Both the position numbers and the translations under genes were made by a program. This document shows positions 15,168-23,655 of a stretch of 44,905 nucleotides of DNA, one piece after another. This DNA is from Clostridium sp. CAG:433 (GTDB lineage: Bacteria > Bacillota_I > Bacilli_A > RF39 > UBA660). Below the pieces are notes generated by a model. It saw only the letters and a list, made by a program, of their open reading frames with translations. It was not told where the DNA came from and made no database searches. The stretch spans positions 1 to 44,905 of the forward strand of contig FR893534.1 of NCBI GenBank assembly GCA_000433675.1. Direction: 5' to 3'. Each line of letters begins with the position of its first letter. Position 1 is the first letter of the stretch.

Positions 15168-15554
15168 ATGAAATTTAATAGTTTAATACCAGAACTAAGT
15201 GTAACAGATATAGAAAAAAGTAAAGAATTTTATTTAAATTTAGGTTTTAAAGTAATGTATGAAAGAAAAGAAGATAAATTTTGTTTCTTATATCTTGAAG
15301 ACAATCAAATAATGATAGAAGAAATAAATAATAATTGGAATGTTGGTGAAATGAAGTATCCCTTTGGTAATGGTATAAACATAAGTATGACAGTAAGTGA
15401 TATTGATTCATTTTATGAAAACATTATAAGTAAAAAATTTGTATTATTTAGAAAAATTAAAACTTCAAAATATAGAGTAGATGATATAATATATGAAGAC
15501 AAGGAATTTTTACTTCAAGATCCAGATGGATATTTACTTAGATTTAATAATTAA
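15168..15554 (+). CDS. VOC-family protein (glyoxalase/bleomycin-resistance type)
   Basis: A 128-residue protein with two beta-alpha-beta-beta-beta units. The N-terminal unit has PELSVTDIEKSKEFYLNLGFKV, standard for the superfamily, and the C-terminal unit ends LLQDPDGYLLRF. Some bleomycin-binding proteins look like this, as do many enzymes. Family assignment is firm; function is not. Last gene of the attenuator-controlled operon, 12 bases after the GNAT and preceded by GGAGAG. Confidence 0.85.
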   Translation: MKFNSLIPELSVTDIEKSKEFYLNLGFKVMYERKEDKFCFLYLEDNQIMIEEINNNWNVGEMKYPFGNGINISMTVSDIDSFYENIISKKFVLFRKIKTSKYRVDDIIYEDKEFLLQDPDGYLLRFNN

Positions 15555-15614
15555 TAATAAAAAAAGTAAGAAACTGAATGTTGAAAATAAAGTGGTTTAT
15601 TAGGAGGCATTATA

Positions 15615-16412
15615 ATGACTATGAGAATTGATAAAGAAATGGTATCAAGAAATTTAGTACCATCAAGAACAAAAGCACAAGAATTAATCAAATCAAAACT
15701 TGTTTTATGTAATGGAAAAATAATTGATAAAACAAGTTATTTGGTAAATGAAAATGATATAATAGATATTAAATTAAATGATAAATTAAAATATGTTTCA
15801 AGAGGTGGATTAAAACTTGAAAAAGCTTTAGATACATTTAATATTGATTTTAATGGCCTAAAAATAATGGATATTGGATCAAGCACAGGTGGATTTTGTG
15901 ATTGTGCGTTGAAACATGGAGTAAAATCAATTGTTGCAGTCGATGTTGGTACAAATTTGATGCATGAATCATTAAGAAATAATAAACAAATAGATTTACA
16001 TGAAAAAACAAATTTTAAAGATTTTGATAGTAAATATTTTAAAGATATTGATGCAATTGTATGTGATGTTTCTTTTATTTCTTTGAAAAAAATAATCGAT
16101 AAGATATATTTAGAAAATATAAAAGTTGATATTATATGTTTAATTAAACCTCAATTTGAATGCGGAAAAGAAATTGCAGATAAATATAAGGGAATTATAT
16201 TAAATGAAGATGTTCACATCAATGTTATTAATTCTTTATTAGATTATTTTAATTCAAAAGGGTTTTATGTCAAAAATTTAACATCATCTCCAATAAGAGG
16301 TGGAGATGGTAATATAGAGTATTTGACATATATTTCTAATAAAATAAATCAAAATGAAAAAATTGATGTAAAAAAACTTGTTTTAACAAGCTTTATGAAT
16401 AAAACAATATAA
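15615..16412 (+). CDS. tlyA: TlyA-family rRNA 2'-O-ribose methyltransferase (YqxC)
   Basis: A 265-residue protein: an S4 RNA-binding domain (residues 1-62, MVSRNLVPSRTKAQELIKS) and a FtsJ-like SAM domain with YVSRGGLKLEKAL, MDIGSSTGGFCDCAL (motif I) and VAVDVG. The catalytic region shows CDVSFISLKKI and LIKPQFE. Family members methylate cytidines in 16S and 23S rRNA at the subunit interface, a site that sets susceptibility to capreomycin-type drugs. ATG 15615 follows AGGAGG at good spacing. rsuA follows 38 bases later. Confidence 0.92.
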   Translation: MTMRIDKEMVSRNLVPSRTKAQELIKSKLVLCNGKIIDKTSYLVNENDIIDIKLNDKLKYVSRGGLKLEKALDTFNIDFNGLKIMDIGSSTGGFCDCALKHGVKSIVAVDVGTNLMHESLRNNKQIDLHEKTNFKDFDSKYFKDIDAIVCDVSFISLKKIIDKIYLENIKVDIICLIKPQFECGKEIADKYKGIILNEDVHINVINSLLDYFNSKGFYVKNLTSSPIRGGDGNIEYLTYISNKINQNEKIDVKKLVLTSFMNKTI

Positions 16413-16450
16413 ATATTAAATGATTTATATTTATAAAGGAGGTAACAATT

Positions 16451-17170
16451 ATTAAAAGAATTGATCGAATAATATCAGAACAAACAAATTACAGTAGAAA
16501 AGAAATTAAAGATTTAATAAAAAAAGGACTTGTACTTGTTAATAATGAAAAAATAAATAATCCGCAAGAAAAGTTTAATGATAAAGATATATCAATTGTG
16601 ATAAATGGGAAAGATATTACTATAAAGGAACATATTTACTTAATATTAAATAAACCCGAAGGATATGTATCTACAACGGATACAGAAACAGAAAATAGTG
16701 TATTAAATCTTGTGCCTGATAACTATAAAACAAGGACCATATTTCCAGCAGGAAGACTTGATAAAGATACAACAGGTTTAATGATTATTACTGATGATGG
16801 TAATTTCTCACATGATATTTTATCTCCTAAAAAACATGTTAAAAAGGAATATGAAGTTACTTTAGATATTCCATTAACAAATGATATGGTAGAAGGTTTT
16901 GAAAAGGGTGTAAAATTAAATGATGGAGAGTGTAAATCTGCAATTTTAGAAATAACAGGAACATATACAGGGAAAGTTACATTAAAAGAAGGTAGATATC
17001 ACCAAATAAAAAGAATGTTTGGGTGTTATAAAGCAAAAGTTATTGAATTAAATAGAATATGTATTGGAAATCTATATTTGCCTAATGATTTGAGGTTAGG
17101 TGAAATAAGAGAACTTAGTGAAAGTGAACTTGATTTAATTAAAGAAAAAAATGTAGTAATTAATGAATAA
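16451..17170 (+). CDS. rsuA: 16S rRNA pseudouridine synthase (RsuA family), probable AUU start
   Basis: A 239-residue protein. Residues 2-48 are an S4 domain (KRIDRIISEQTNYSRKEIKD), followed by the synthase domain with the active-site aspartate in AGRLDKDTTG and the motifs LNKPEGYVS and EGRYHQIKRMFG. The frame is open from ATT 16451, which sits 8 bases after a perfect AGGAGG (16437-16442). No ATG, GTG or TTG occurs in frame before GTG 16598, which would delete the S4 domain. Length and domain order are then normal for RsuA. I infer initiation at AUU, with ATT 16448 as an alternative. Confidence 0.88.
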   Translation: MKRIDRIISEQTNYSRKEIKDLIKKGLVLVNNEKINNPQEKFNDKDISIVINGKDITIKEHIYLILNKPEGYVSTTDTETENSVLNLVPDNYKTRTIFPAGRLDKDTTGLMIITDDGNFSHDILSPKKHVKKEYEVTLDIPLTNDMVEGFEKGVKLNDGECKSAILEITGTYTGKVTLKEGRYHQIKRMFGCYKAKVIELNRICIGNLYLPNDLRLGEIRELSESELDLIKEKNVVINE

Positions 17171-17190
17171 AAAAATTATTAAATAAGAAA

Positions 17191-17224
17191 AATTAAGAAA
17201 AATAAAATTTCTTAATTTTTTTTT
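17191..17224 (+). terminator. Rho-independent terminator after rsuA
   Basis: AATTAAGAAA (17191-17200) pairs perfectly with TTTCTTAATT (17208-17217), and the arm runs into T residues. Confidence 0.85.
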
Positions 17225-17234
17225 ACAAAAAGAG

Positions 17235-17263
17235 TTGACAAATTTATATGTTTTTAATAAAAT
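17235..17263 (+). promoter_or_regulatory. Promoter of the NAD operon
   Basis: TTGACA (17235-17240) and TAAAAT (17258-17263) at 17-base spacing. The last base of the -10 is the first base of the first operator palindrome. Confidence 0.7.
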
Positions 17264-17273
17264 GTTAGTAACA
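17263..17273 (+). promoter_or_regulatory. Operator palindrome 1 (TGTTAGTAACA)
   Basis: Perfect 11-base palindrome TGTTA-G-TAACA, starting at the last base of the -10 box and covering the expected transcription start. Repressor binding there would block initiation. Probable NrtR site by context. Confidence 0.6.
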
Positions 17274-17303
17274 GGTGAAGAAAACCTGATTTAAATTAAA
17301 ATA

Positions 17304-17314
17304 TGTTATTAACA
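17304..17314 (+). promoter_or_regulatory. Operator palindrome 2 (TGTTATTAACA)
   Basis: Perfect palindrome TGTTA-T-TAACA, its centre 41 bases after that of palindrome 1, about four helical turns. Confidence 0.6.
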
Positions 17315-17346
17315 AAATGTTATAAAGACTATTTTTTTTTGAAAAT

Positions 17347-17357
17347 TGTTATTAACA
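17347..17357 (+). promoter_or_regulatory. Operator palindrome 3 (TGTTATTAACA)
   Basis: Identical to palindrome 2, with its centre 43 bases further on and ending 28 bases before the pncA start. Confidence 0.6.
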
Positions 17358-17385
17358 AAAAGATAAAAAGAAAGAAGGACATAAT

Positions 17386-18033
17386 ATGGACAGAAAGTCA
17401 AAAAAAGAAGTGTATGAAAATATAAGAAAGGCATTATACATGATTGATATGAATAATGGATTTGTTAATTTTGGAAATATGGCTAATCCAAAATATAATG
17501 AACTAGTTAATGAACAATTAAAATTAATTAATAAATTTAGAAAAGAAAATCAATTAGTAAATTTTGTATTAGAAGGGCATACTACTGATTCAATAGAATT
17601 TGATTCATATCCATCTCATTGTGTACTTGGAACAAAAGAAGCAGAATTGATACCAGAATTTATAGATGAACAAAATAAAGAAAACACAAGAACTTATTAT
17701 AAAAATTCAATTAACGGAATGCTTAATAGAAATTTGCAAGATGATATAAAAAATCAAGATAACTTAAATGAAATTGTTATTGGAGGAGTATGTGCAGATT
17801 TATGTGTTATGGATTTTGCAAGAACATTTTCAAGGTATCTAGATGAAATAAATAGAAGAGCAAAAATATTTGTTGTTGAAAATACAATTGATACTTATGA
17901 TTCTTTAGATCATAACAGGGAAGAATGGATGGATATATCAAAAAAAGTTATGACACAAGCAGGAATTATTATGGTTCCAAATATAGAAGAATTAGAAAGA
18001 AAGGAAAAAGAATTAGGATTAATTCTTAAATAG
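17386..18033 (+). CDS. pncA: Nicotinamidase (isochorismatase-fold cysteine hydrolase)
   Basis: A 215-residue enzyme converting nicotinamide to nicotinate. The catalytic triad is visible: D21 in YMIDMNNGF, K106 in YYKNSINGM and C140 in GGVCADLCVMDF. Its place as first gene of a complete NAD salvage operon makes nicotinamidase much more likely than another isochorismatase-like activity. Preceded by AAGAAGGA. Confidence 0.88.
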   Translation: MDRKSKKEVYENIRKALYMIDMNNGFVNFGNMANPKYNELVNEQLKLINKFRKENQLVNFVLEGHTTDSIEFDSYPSHCVLGTKEAELIPEFIDEQNKENTRTYYKNSINGMLNRNLQDDIKNQDNLNEIVIGGVCADLCVMDFARTFSRYLDEINRRAKIFVVENTIDTYDSLDHNREEWMDISKKVMTQAGIIMVPNIEELERKEKELGLILK

Positions 18034-18042
18034 GTGAAAATT

Positions 18043-19518
18043 ATGAAAATATATAATGGTTATGAAAGATTACCAAGAAACTATACTCTAATGAGTGATG
18101 AATATGAATTTACAATGTCAAATGGATATTTAAGTAATAATAAAGAAAAGGAAGAAGCAGTATTTGATTTATTTTTTAGAAAAATACCAAATGATGGTGG
18201 ATATGCTATAATGGCAGGACTTGATAAGGTAATTCCTTATATTGAAAATTTAAAATTTACAGAAAAAGAACTAGATTACTTTAGAAGAAATGGTTATTCA
18301 GAAGAATTTATAGATTATTTGAAAAACTTTAAATTTACAGGAGATATATATGCAATTGCGGATGGTACTCCAGTATTTCCAAATGAACCTCTTATAACAA
18401 TTAAAGCACCAATAATAGAAGCACAAATAGTTGAAACAGCAATATTATCTATGATAAATGGCGCAATGGAACATGCAACTAGTGCTAGAAGAATAATAGA
18501 ATCTACTAATGGAAAAGTAGGAGTTATGGAATTTGGTGCAAGAAGAGCAGATGGTTCTGAAGCAGCTATTGATTCATCAATATATGGAATAATGGCGGGA
18601 TGCATAGGAACAAGCAATATAATTGCGGCAGATATGCTTAATATAAAAGCAATGGGAACTATGGCTCATAGTTTTATTGAATCATTTCCAAATGAATATG
18701 AAGCATTCTTAGCGTATGCAAAGGCATATCCAGATAATTGTATTCTTTTAGTAGATACAGTTGATACATTAAAAAGTGGTGTTATTAATGCAATAAGAGT
18801 GTTTAGATATATGAAGGAAAATAATATGCCTCTTGATCATATTGGAATACGTATTGATTCAGGCGATTTAGCATATTTATCAAAAGAAGCAAGAAAAATG
18901 CTTGATGCAGCAGGATTCCCACAAGCAAAAATTTGTTTGAGTAATGGATTAAATGCAGAAACTATAGAATCTTTATTTAATCAAGGTGCTAAGTTTGATA
19001 GTCTAGGTGTTGGAGATAATATATCAAAGCCAAACGGAAGAATGGGATGTGTTTATAAAGAAGTTGCGTTAATAGATGAAAAAGGTAATGTAATTCCTAA
19101 AATAAAATTAAGTAATGATACTGTAAAAATAGTAAATCCAGATTACAAAAAATTATATCGTGCTTATTCAAAATCAACTGGATATGCACTTGCAGATATA
19201 ATGTGTAGAAAAAATGAAGAAACAAATGAAAGAGAATTAACTATTGTAAGTACTATGGATCCATTAAAGAAAAATATAATAACTGATTTTGAACTTGTAG
19301 AATTACAAAAGCCTATATTTAAAAATGGAAAATTAGTTTATGAAGATCCAGATATTTTTACAAAACAAAAATATTGTAGTGATCAAATGAAAACACTATA
19401 TCCTGAAGTAAAAAGAGAAAAAATGCCACATGAATATTATGTTGATGGAACAGAAGAATATGTAAATTTTAAAAATAATATGATTTCAGAGTATAGAAGT
19501 TTAGTTAAGAAAATGTAG
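18043..19518 (+). CDS. pncB: Nicotinate phosphoribosyltransferase
   Basis: A 491-residue enzyme joining nicotinate and PRPP to nicotinate mononucleotide, the committed salvage step. Seen: FDLFFRKIPNDGGYAIMAG near the N-terminus, EFGARRADGSEAA, GTMAHSFIESFPNE, and the phosphate-binding RIDSGDLAYLS and GVGDNISKP. This is the long Firmicutes type. ATG 18043 behind AGGTGA is preferred over GTG 18034. Confidence 0.95.
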   Translation: MKIYNGYERLPRNYTLMSDEYEFTMSNGYLSNNKEKEEAVFDLFFRKIPNDGGYAIMAGLDKVIPYIENLKFTEKELDYFRRNGYSEEFIDYLKNFKFTGDIYAIADGTPVFPNEPLITIKAPIIEAQIVETAILSMINGAMEHATSARRIIESTNGKVGVMEFGARRADGSEAAIDSSIYGIMAGCIGTSNIIAADMLNIKAMGTMAHSFIESFPNEYEAFLAYAKAYPDNCILLVDTVDTLKSGVINAIRVFRYMKENNMPLDHIGIRIDSGDLAYLSKEARKMLDAAGFPQAKICLSNGLNAETIESLFNQGAKFDSLGVGDNISKPNGRMGCVYKEVALIDEKGNVIPKIKLSNDTVKIVNPDYKKLYRAYSKSTGYALADIMCRKNEETNERELTIVSTMDPLKKNIITDFELVELQKPIFKNGKLVYEDPDIFTKQKYCSDQMKTLYPEVKREKMPHEYYVDGTEEYVNFKNNMISEYRSLVKKM

Positions 19519-19526
19519 GTGAAAAC

Positions 19527-20117
19527 ATGGATAAAGAAAAGTTAAAAAATATAAAATCTTATCTTGAAGAACTAAAGACAACCAAAATGAAACAAACTTC
19601 ACCATCAAATTTCCTAAGTATAGAATCTTATTCATGTACACTTAAAAATAATAAAACAATAACAAGAGAAAAAATATTAAAAGGAAATAATGATGGAAGT
19701 GCAGCAATAATATTACCTATTACAGAAGATAAAAAAATAATACTTGCAATTGAACCTAGAGTTTTTACAAAAGAAACTGTTGATATTGGTTTACCTGCAG
19801 GATACATAGAGTCTTTTGAAAATCCTATTGATGCTGCAAAAAGAGAGTTATTAGAAGAAACAGGATATGAATCAGATGACTTTATATACCTTGAAAGTTA
19901 CTATCAAGATCAAGGATGTTCTTCAGCATATAATTATTACTATATTGCTAGAAATTGTAAAAAGGTAAGAAGTCAAAAGTTAGATAAAGATGAATTTATA
20001 AAATATATATTAGTAACAAGTGATGAGTTACAAGAATTATTTAATGAAGGTTACATAAAAGGATTAAATTCTGCTTACGTAATTGAAAAATCAAAAAAAT
20101 ATATAATGGAGGGATAA
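19527..20117 (+). CDS. Nudix hydrolase, probable ADP-ribose pyrophosphatase
   Basis: A 196-residue Nudix protein with box AGYIESFENPIDAAKRELLE continuing into ETGYE, all catalytic residues present. The upstream PAGYIE and downstream SYYQDQGCSSA segments resemble ADP-ribose pyrophosphatases (NudF type), which yield AMP and ribose-5-phosphate. In this operon it would consume ADP-ribose, the likely effector of NrtR. The substrate assignment is inference from family and setting. Confidence 0.8.
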   Translation: MDKEKLKNIKSYLEELKTTKMKQTSPSNFLSIESYSCTLKNNKTITREKILKGNNDGSAAIILPITEDKKIILAIEPRVFTKETVDIGLPAGYIESFENPIDAAKRELLEETGYESDDFIYLESYYQDQGCSSAYNYYYIARNCKKVRSQKLDKDEFIKYILVTSDELQELFNEGYIKGLNSAYVIEKSKKYIMEG

Positions 20118-20118
20118 A

Positions 20119-22035
20119 ATGAATGAATATGGATATGTAAAAGTAGGTGCATCTACTTTAGAACTTAAGGTATCAGATACAATATACAATGTTCAAATGA
20201 TAAAAAAACAAATAGATGAAGCAGTAAATAAGAATATTCAAATAATTTCTTTTCCAGAGCTTTCAATAACAGGGTATACATGTGGTGATTTATTTAATCA
20301 AGATATCTTAATTGATAAAGCATATGAAGGACTTAAAGATTTAGTAGATTATTCAAAAGATAAAATGATAGTCATTATAGTAGGATCACCTATAAAATGT
20401 GAAAATAAATTATATAATTGTGCAGTAGTTATAAATAATGGCAAAATTCTTGGTATTGTACCAAAAACATATATTCCAAATTATAATGAATTTTATGAAA
20501 TGAGATGGTTTAAAAGCAGCAATGATTTAAAAATAAAAGAAATAAATTTATTTAATGAAATTGTACCTATTGGTGTAGATTTAATATTTACAAGTAAATT
20601 AGATGATGAATTAAAATTTGGTGTTGAAATATGTGAAGATGTATGGAGTTTATATCCTAAGAGTAATGATTATGCATCAAGTGGTGCAAGTATTATATTT
20701 AATTTATCTGCAAGTAATGAAACAATAGGAAAATATGATTTTAGAAAAGAACTTATAAAAATGCAATCTATTAAAACAATATCAGGATATGTTTATTCAT
20801 CATCAGGTATAAATGAAAGTAGTACAGATTTGTTATTTTCAGGTTCAAGTTTAATATATGAAAATGGAAAATTATTAAGTGAAAATAATAGGTTTGATTT
20901 TAATAGCAATTTAATATATAGTGATGTAGATATAAAAAGACTAGTAAATGATAGAAGAAAAAATACAAGTTTTATTTCAAATACTGATAAAGAATATAGA
21001 AATATATATTTTACAACTTCTAAAAATAATCTTATTTCACGAAAATATAGTAAATATCCATTTGTACCATCAAATGAAGACAAAAGAGAAGAAAGATGTA
21101 AAGAGATAATAAATATTCAAAGTAGTGCTCTTGCTAAAAGATTAAAACATACAAATATAAAAAAATGTGTTATTGGAGTATCTGGTGGACTTGATTCAAC
21201 ATTAGCATTCTTAGTAATAAAAAAGGCATTTGAAAAACTTAAAATTGATAATAAAAATATAATTGCAGTTACAATGCCTGGTTTTGGTACAACTAATAGG
21301 ACTTATGAAAATGCACTTGATTTAATAAAAATAAATAATGCAACACTAAAGGAAATAGATATTAAAAAAGCATGTTTAGTTCATTATAGTGATATTGATC
21401 AAGACATTAATAATCATGATATAACTTATGAAAATGCTCAAGCAAGAGAAAGAACAAAAATACTTATGGATATTGCAAATAAAGAAAATGCACTTGTTAT
21501 AGGAACAGGTGACTTAAGTGAACTTGCCCTTGGATGGTGTACTTATAATGGAGATCATATGAGTATGTATTCTGTAAATTCTAGTATTCCAAAAACACTT
21601 GTAAAGTATTTAGTTAAATATATTGCTGATACTGATAAGAAAAATAAAAAAGTTTTGTATGATATTTTATCAACACCTATATCACCAGAATTATTACCCG
21701 CAGATGAAGAAGGTAATATTAAACAAATAACAGAAGATAAAATAGGACCATATATATTACATGATTTTTACTTATATCACTTTTTTAGATATGGTGCATC
21801 ACCTAAAAAAATATATATGTTAGCGGTAAATACATTTGAAAATGAATATAGTAAAGAAGAAATATTAAAATGGTTAAAAGTATTTATAAAAAGATTTTTT
21901 ACTCAACAATTTAAAAGAAGTTGTATGCCTGATGGTGTAAAAGTAGGAAGTATATCACTTTCACCAAGAGGTGATTTAAGGATGCCAAGTGATGCATCAT
22001 ATAATATATGGATTAAAGAATTAGAAGAAATTTAG
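20119..22035 (+). CDS. nadE: Glutamine-dependent NAD+ synthetase
   Basis: A 638-residue two-domain enzyme converting nicotinate adenine dinucleotide to NAD. The N-terminal nitrilase-type glutaminase shows its triad E47 (FPELSITGY), K116 (VPKTYIPN) and C172 (VEICEDVW). The C-terminal synthetase has the pyrophosphatase loop VSGGLDST (S355-S360). It can therefore use glutamine as nitrogen donor. The gene starts one base after the stop of the Nudix gene and ends 12 bases before prs. Confidence 0.95.
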   Translation: MNEYGYVKVGASTLELKVSDTIYNVQMIKKQIDEAVNKNIQIISFPELSITGYTCGDLFNQDILIDKAYEGLKDLVDYSKDKMIVIIVGSPIKCENKLYNCAVVINNGKILGIVPKTYIPNYNEFYEMRWFKSSNDLKIKEINLFNEIVPIGVDLIFTSKLDDELKFGVEICEDVWSLYPKSNDYASSGASIIFNLSASNETIGKYDFRKELIKMQSIKTISGYVYSSSGINESSTDLLFSGSSLIYENGKLLSENNRFDFNSNLIYSDVDIKRLVNDRRKNTSFISNTDKEYRNIYFTTSKNNLISRKYSKYPFVPSNEDKREERCKEIINIQSSALAKRLKHTNIKKCVIGVSGGLDSTLAFLVIKKAFEKLKIDNKNIIAVTMPGFGTTNRTYENALDLIKINNATLKEIDIKKACLVHYSDIDQDINNHDITYENAQARERTKILMDIANKENALVIGTGDLSELALGWCTYNGDHMSMYSVNSSIPKTLVKYLVKYIADTDKKNKKVLYDILSTPISPELLPADEEGNIKQITEDKIGPYILHDFYLYHFFRYGASPKKIYMLAVNTFENEYSKEEILKWLKVFIKRFFTQQFKRSCMPDGVKVGSISLSPRGDLRMPSDASYNIWIKELEEI

Positions 22036-22047
22036 GAGGTATTTAAA

Positions 22048-23055
22048 ATGGAAGATTTAAAACTTATTGTACTTGATAATATAGAAGAATTAGGTAAAAA
22101 AATTGATAATAATTTAAAGAAAATATATAAAACTGATAAATCATTTATTGCTAATATAACAAGAGATAGATTTAGTAATGGTGAAGGAAAGATAAGAATA
22201 AACACTAATATAAAAGGTAAAAACGTTTACATAATTAGTGATATTGCAAATTATGATATAACTTATAAAATGTATGGATTTATTCATCATATGTCACCAG
22301 ATGAACATTTTCAAGATATAAAAAGAGTAATATCTGCGCTTCAAGGTTACGCTAAAAAAATAGTGCTTATTATGCCACTTTTATATCAATCAAGACAAGA
22401 TAAAAGAATAGAAAATGAATCATTAGATTGTGCACTTGCACTTCAAGAACTTGAAAGATTAGGTGTAAATAATATAATAACATTTGATGTACATAATATA
22501 TGTGTTTCTAATGCTCTTTTAAATCTTTCATTTCAAAACTCTTATGCTTCTTTAGATATTTTAAACCAAATTAAAGCAAAAGAAGATATTAACAATATTC
22601 TAGTTGTAAGTCCAGATATGGGAGGAATGACAAGAGCAAGAGCGTATGCTGATATTTTAAAATCTAATGTAGGAGTATTTTATAAAAGAAGAGACTTAAA
22701 TAAAGTAGAAGATGGTAAAAATAAAATAGTTGAGCATACGTATTTAGGTGATGATGTAAAAAGTAAAAATATCATTATAGTTGATGATATGATAGCAAGT
22801 GGTTCATCAATAATAGAAACTATAAAACTTTTAAAAGAAAAAGGTGCAGGTAAGATATATTTAGCAGTAACATTTGCATTTTTCACAGAAGGAATAGAAG
22901 AATTTGATGATTGCTTTAATAAGGGGCTATTTGATAAATTATATACAACTAATTTATCTTATATACCATCAAAGATAAAGGATAAAACTTGGTTTGAAGA
23001 AGTTGATTTATCTAAAAGAGTAGCAGAATTAATTAAAGAAAATAATTATAATTAA
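22048..23055 (+). CDS. prs: Ribose-phosphate pyrophosphokinase (divergent)
   Basis: A 335-residue PRPP synthetase-like protein. The PRPP-binding loop VDDMIASGSS is at residues 245-254, and RFSNGEGKI and LIMPLLYQSRQDKR cover the ATP and flexible-loop regions. The C-terminal FAFFTEGIEEFD replaces the usual sequence, and it is longer than typical Prs, so it is a divergent paralogue probably dedicated to NAD synthesis. It supplies the PRPP used by PncB in the same operon. Confidence 0.88.
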   Translation: MEDLKLIVLDNIEELGKKIDNNLKKIYKTDKSFIANITRDRFSNGEGKIRINTNIKGKNVYIISDIANYDITYKMYGFIHHMSPDEHFQDIKRVISALQGYAKKIVLIMPLLYQSRQDKRIENESLDCALALQELERLGVNNIITFDVHNICVSNALLNLSFQNSYASLDILNQIKAKEDINNILVVSPDMGGMTRARAYADILKSNVGVFYKRRDLNKVEDGKNKIVEHTYLGDDVKSKNIIIVDDMIASGSSIIETIKLLKEKGAGKIYLAVTFAFFTEGIEEFDDCFNKGLFDKLYTTNLSYIPSKIKDKTWFEEVDLSKRVAELIKENNYN

Positions 23056-23069
23056 AAGGACAGATGTAT

Positions 23070-23636
23070 ATGAAAATAGGTATATTTGGAGGATCATTTA
23101 ATCCACCACATAACATGCATAAAAATATTGCGTTAGATTTAATAAAAAATAAATATTTAGATAAGGTTATATATGTTCCAACAGGAAATAAATATAATAA
23201 AAAAGGATTAGCAAATCAAAATGATAGATATAATATGTTAAAATTAATGATAGAGGGGTATGATAATTTAGATGTATCTAATTATGAATTTGGTAAATTA
23301 ACTTTTACATATGAAACACTTAATCATTTTAAAAATATTTATAAAAATGATGAAATATATTTTATATGTGGTTCAGATAATTTAAAAGAAATAACAACTT
23401 GGAAAAATTATGATTATATATTAGATAATTTTAAGTTAATAGTAATAAGAAGAAATAATGATGATATTAATAAAATATTAAGTAAAATTAATAGTAAAAA
23501 TATAGTGGTTCCTAATATTAATTCAGATAATATTTCTTCAAGTTATATTAGAAAAAATATAAATAATGAAAAAATATTAAAGATAATGGATGAAAATATA
23601 GTAAAATATATAATTGAAAATAATTTATATAGATGA
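23070..23636 (+). CDS. nadD: Nicotinate-nucleotide adenylyltransferase
   Basis: A 188-residue nucleotidyltransferase making nicotinate adenine dinucleotide from NaMN and ATP. The nucleotide-binding start KIGIFGGSFNPPHNMH and the C-terminal ISSSYIRKNI (family ISST-x-IR) are clear. The usual PPHxGH reads PPHNMH; the glycine is replaced, but both histidines remain. ATG 23070 is preferred over ATG 23064, which is too close to the AAGGA site. Ends in TGA. Confidence 0.93.
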   Translation: MKIGIFGGSFNPPHNMHKNIALDLIKNKYLDKVIYVPTGNKYNKKGLANQNDRYNMLKLMIEGYDNLDVSNYEFGKLTFTYETLNHFKNIYKNDEIYFICGSDNLKEITTWKNYDYILDNFKLIVIRRNNDDINKILSKINSKNIVVPNINSDNISSSYIRKNINNEKILKIMDENIVKYIIENNLYR

Positions 23637-23655
23637 AAAAGGGTGATATGTAAAT

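Noticed and set aside
17271..17288. Small hairpin CAGGT/ACCTG in the NAD leader as a riboswitch.
   Set aside because: Only five base pairs, no conserved riboswitch core and no terminator or masked ribosome site; the palindromes explain control better.
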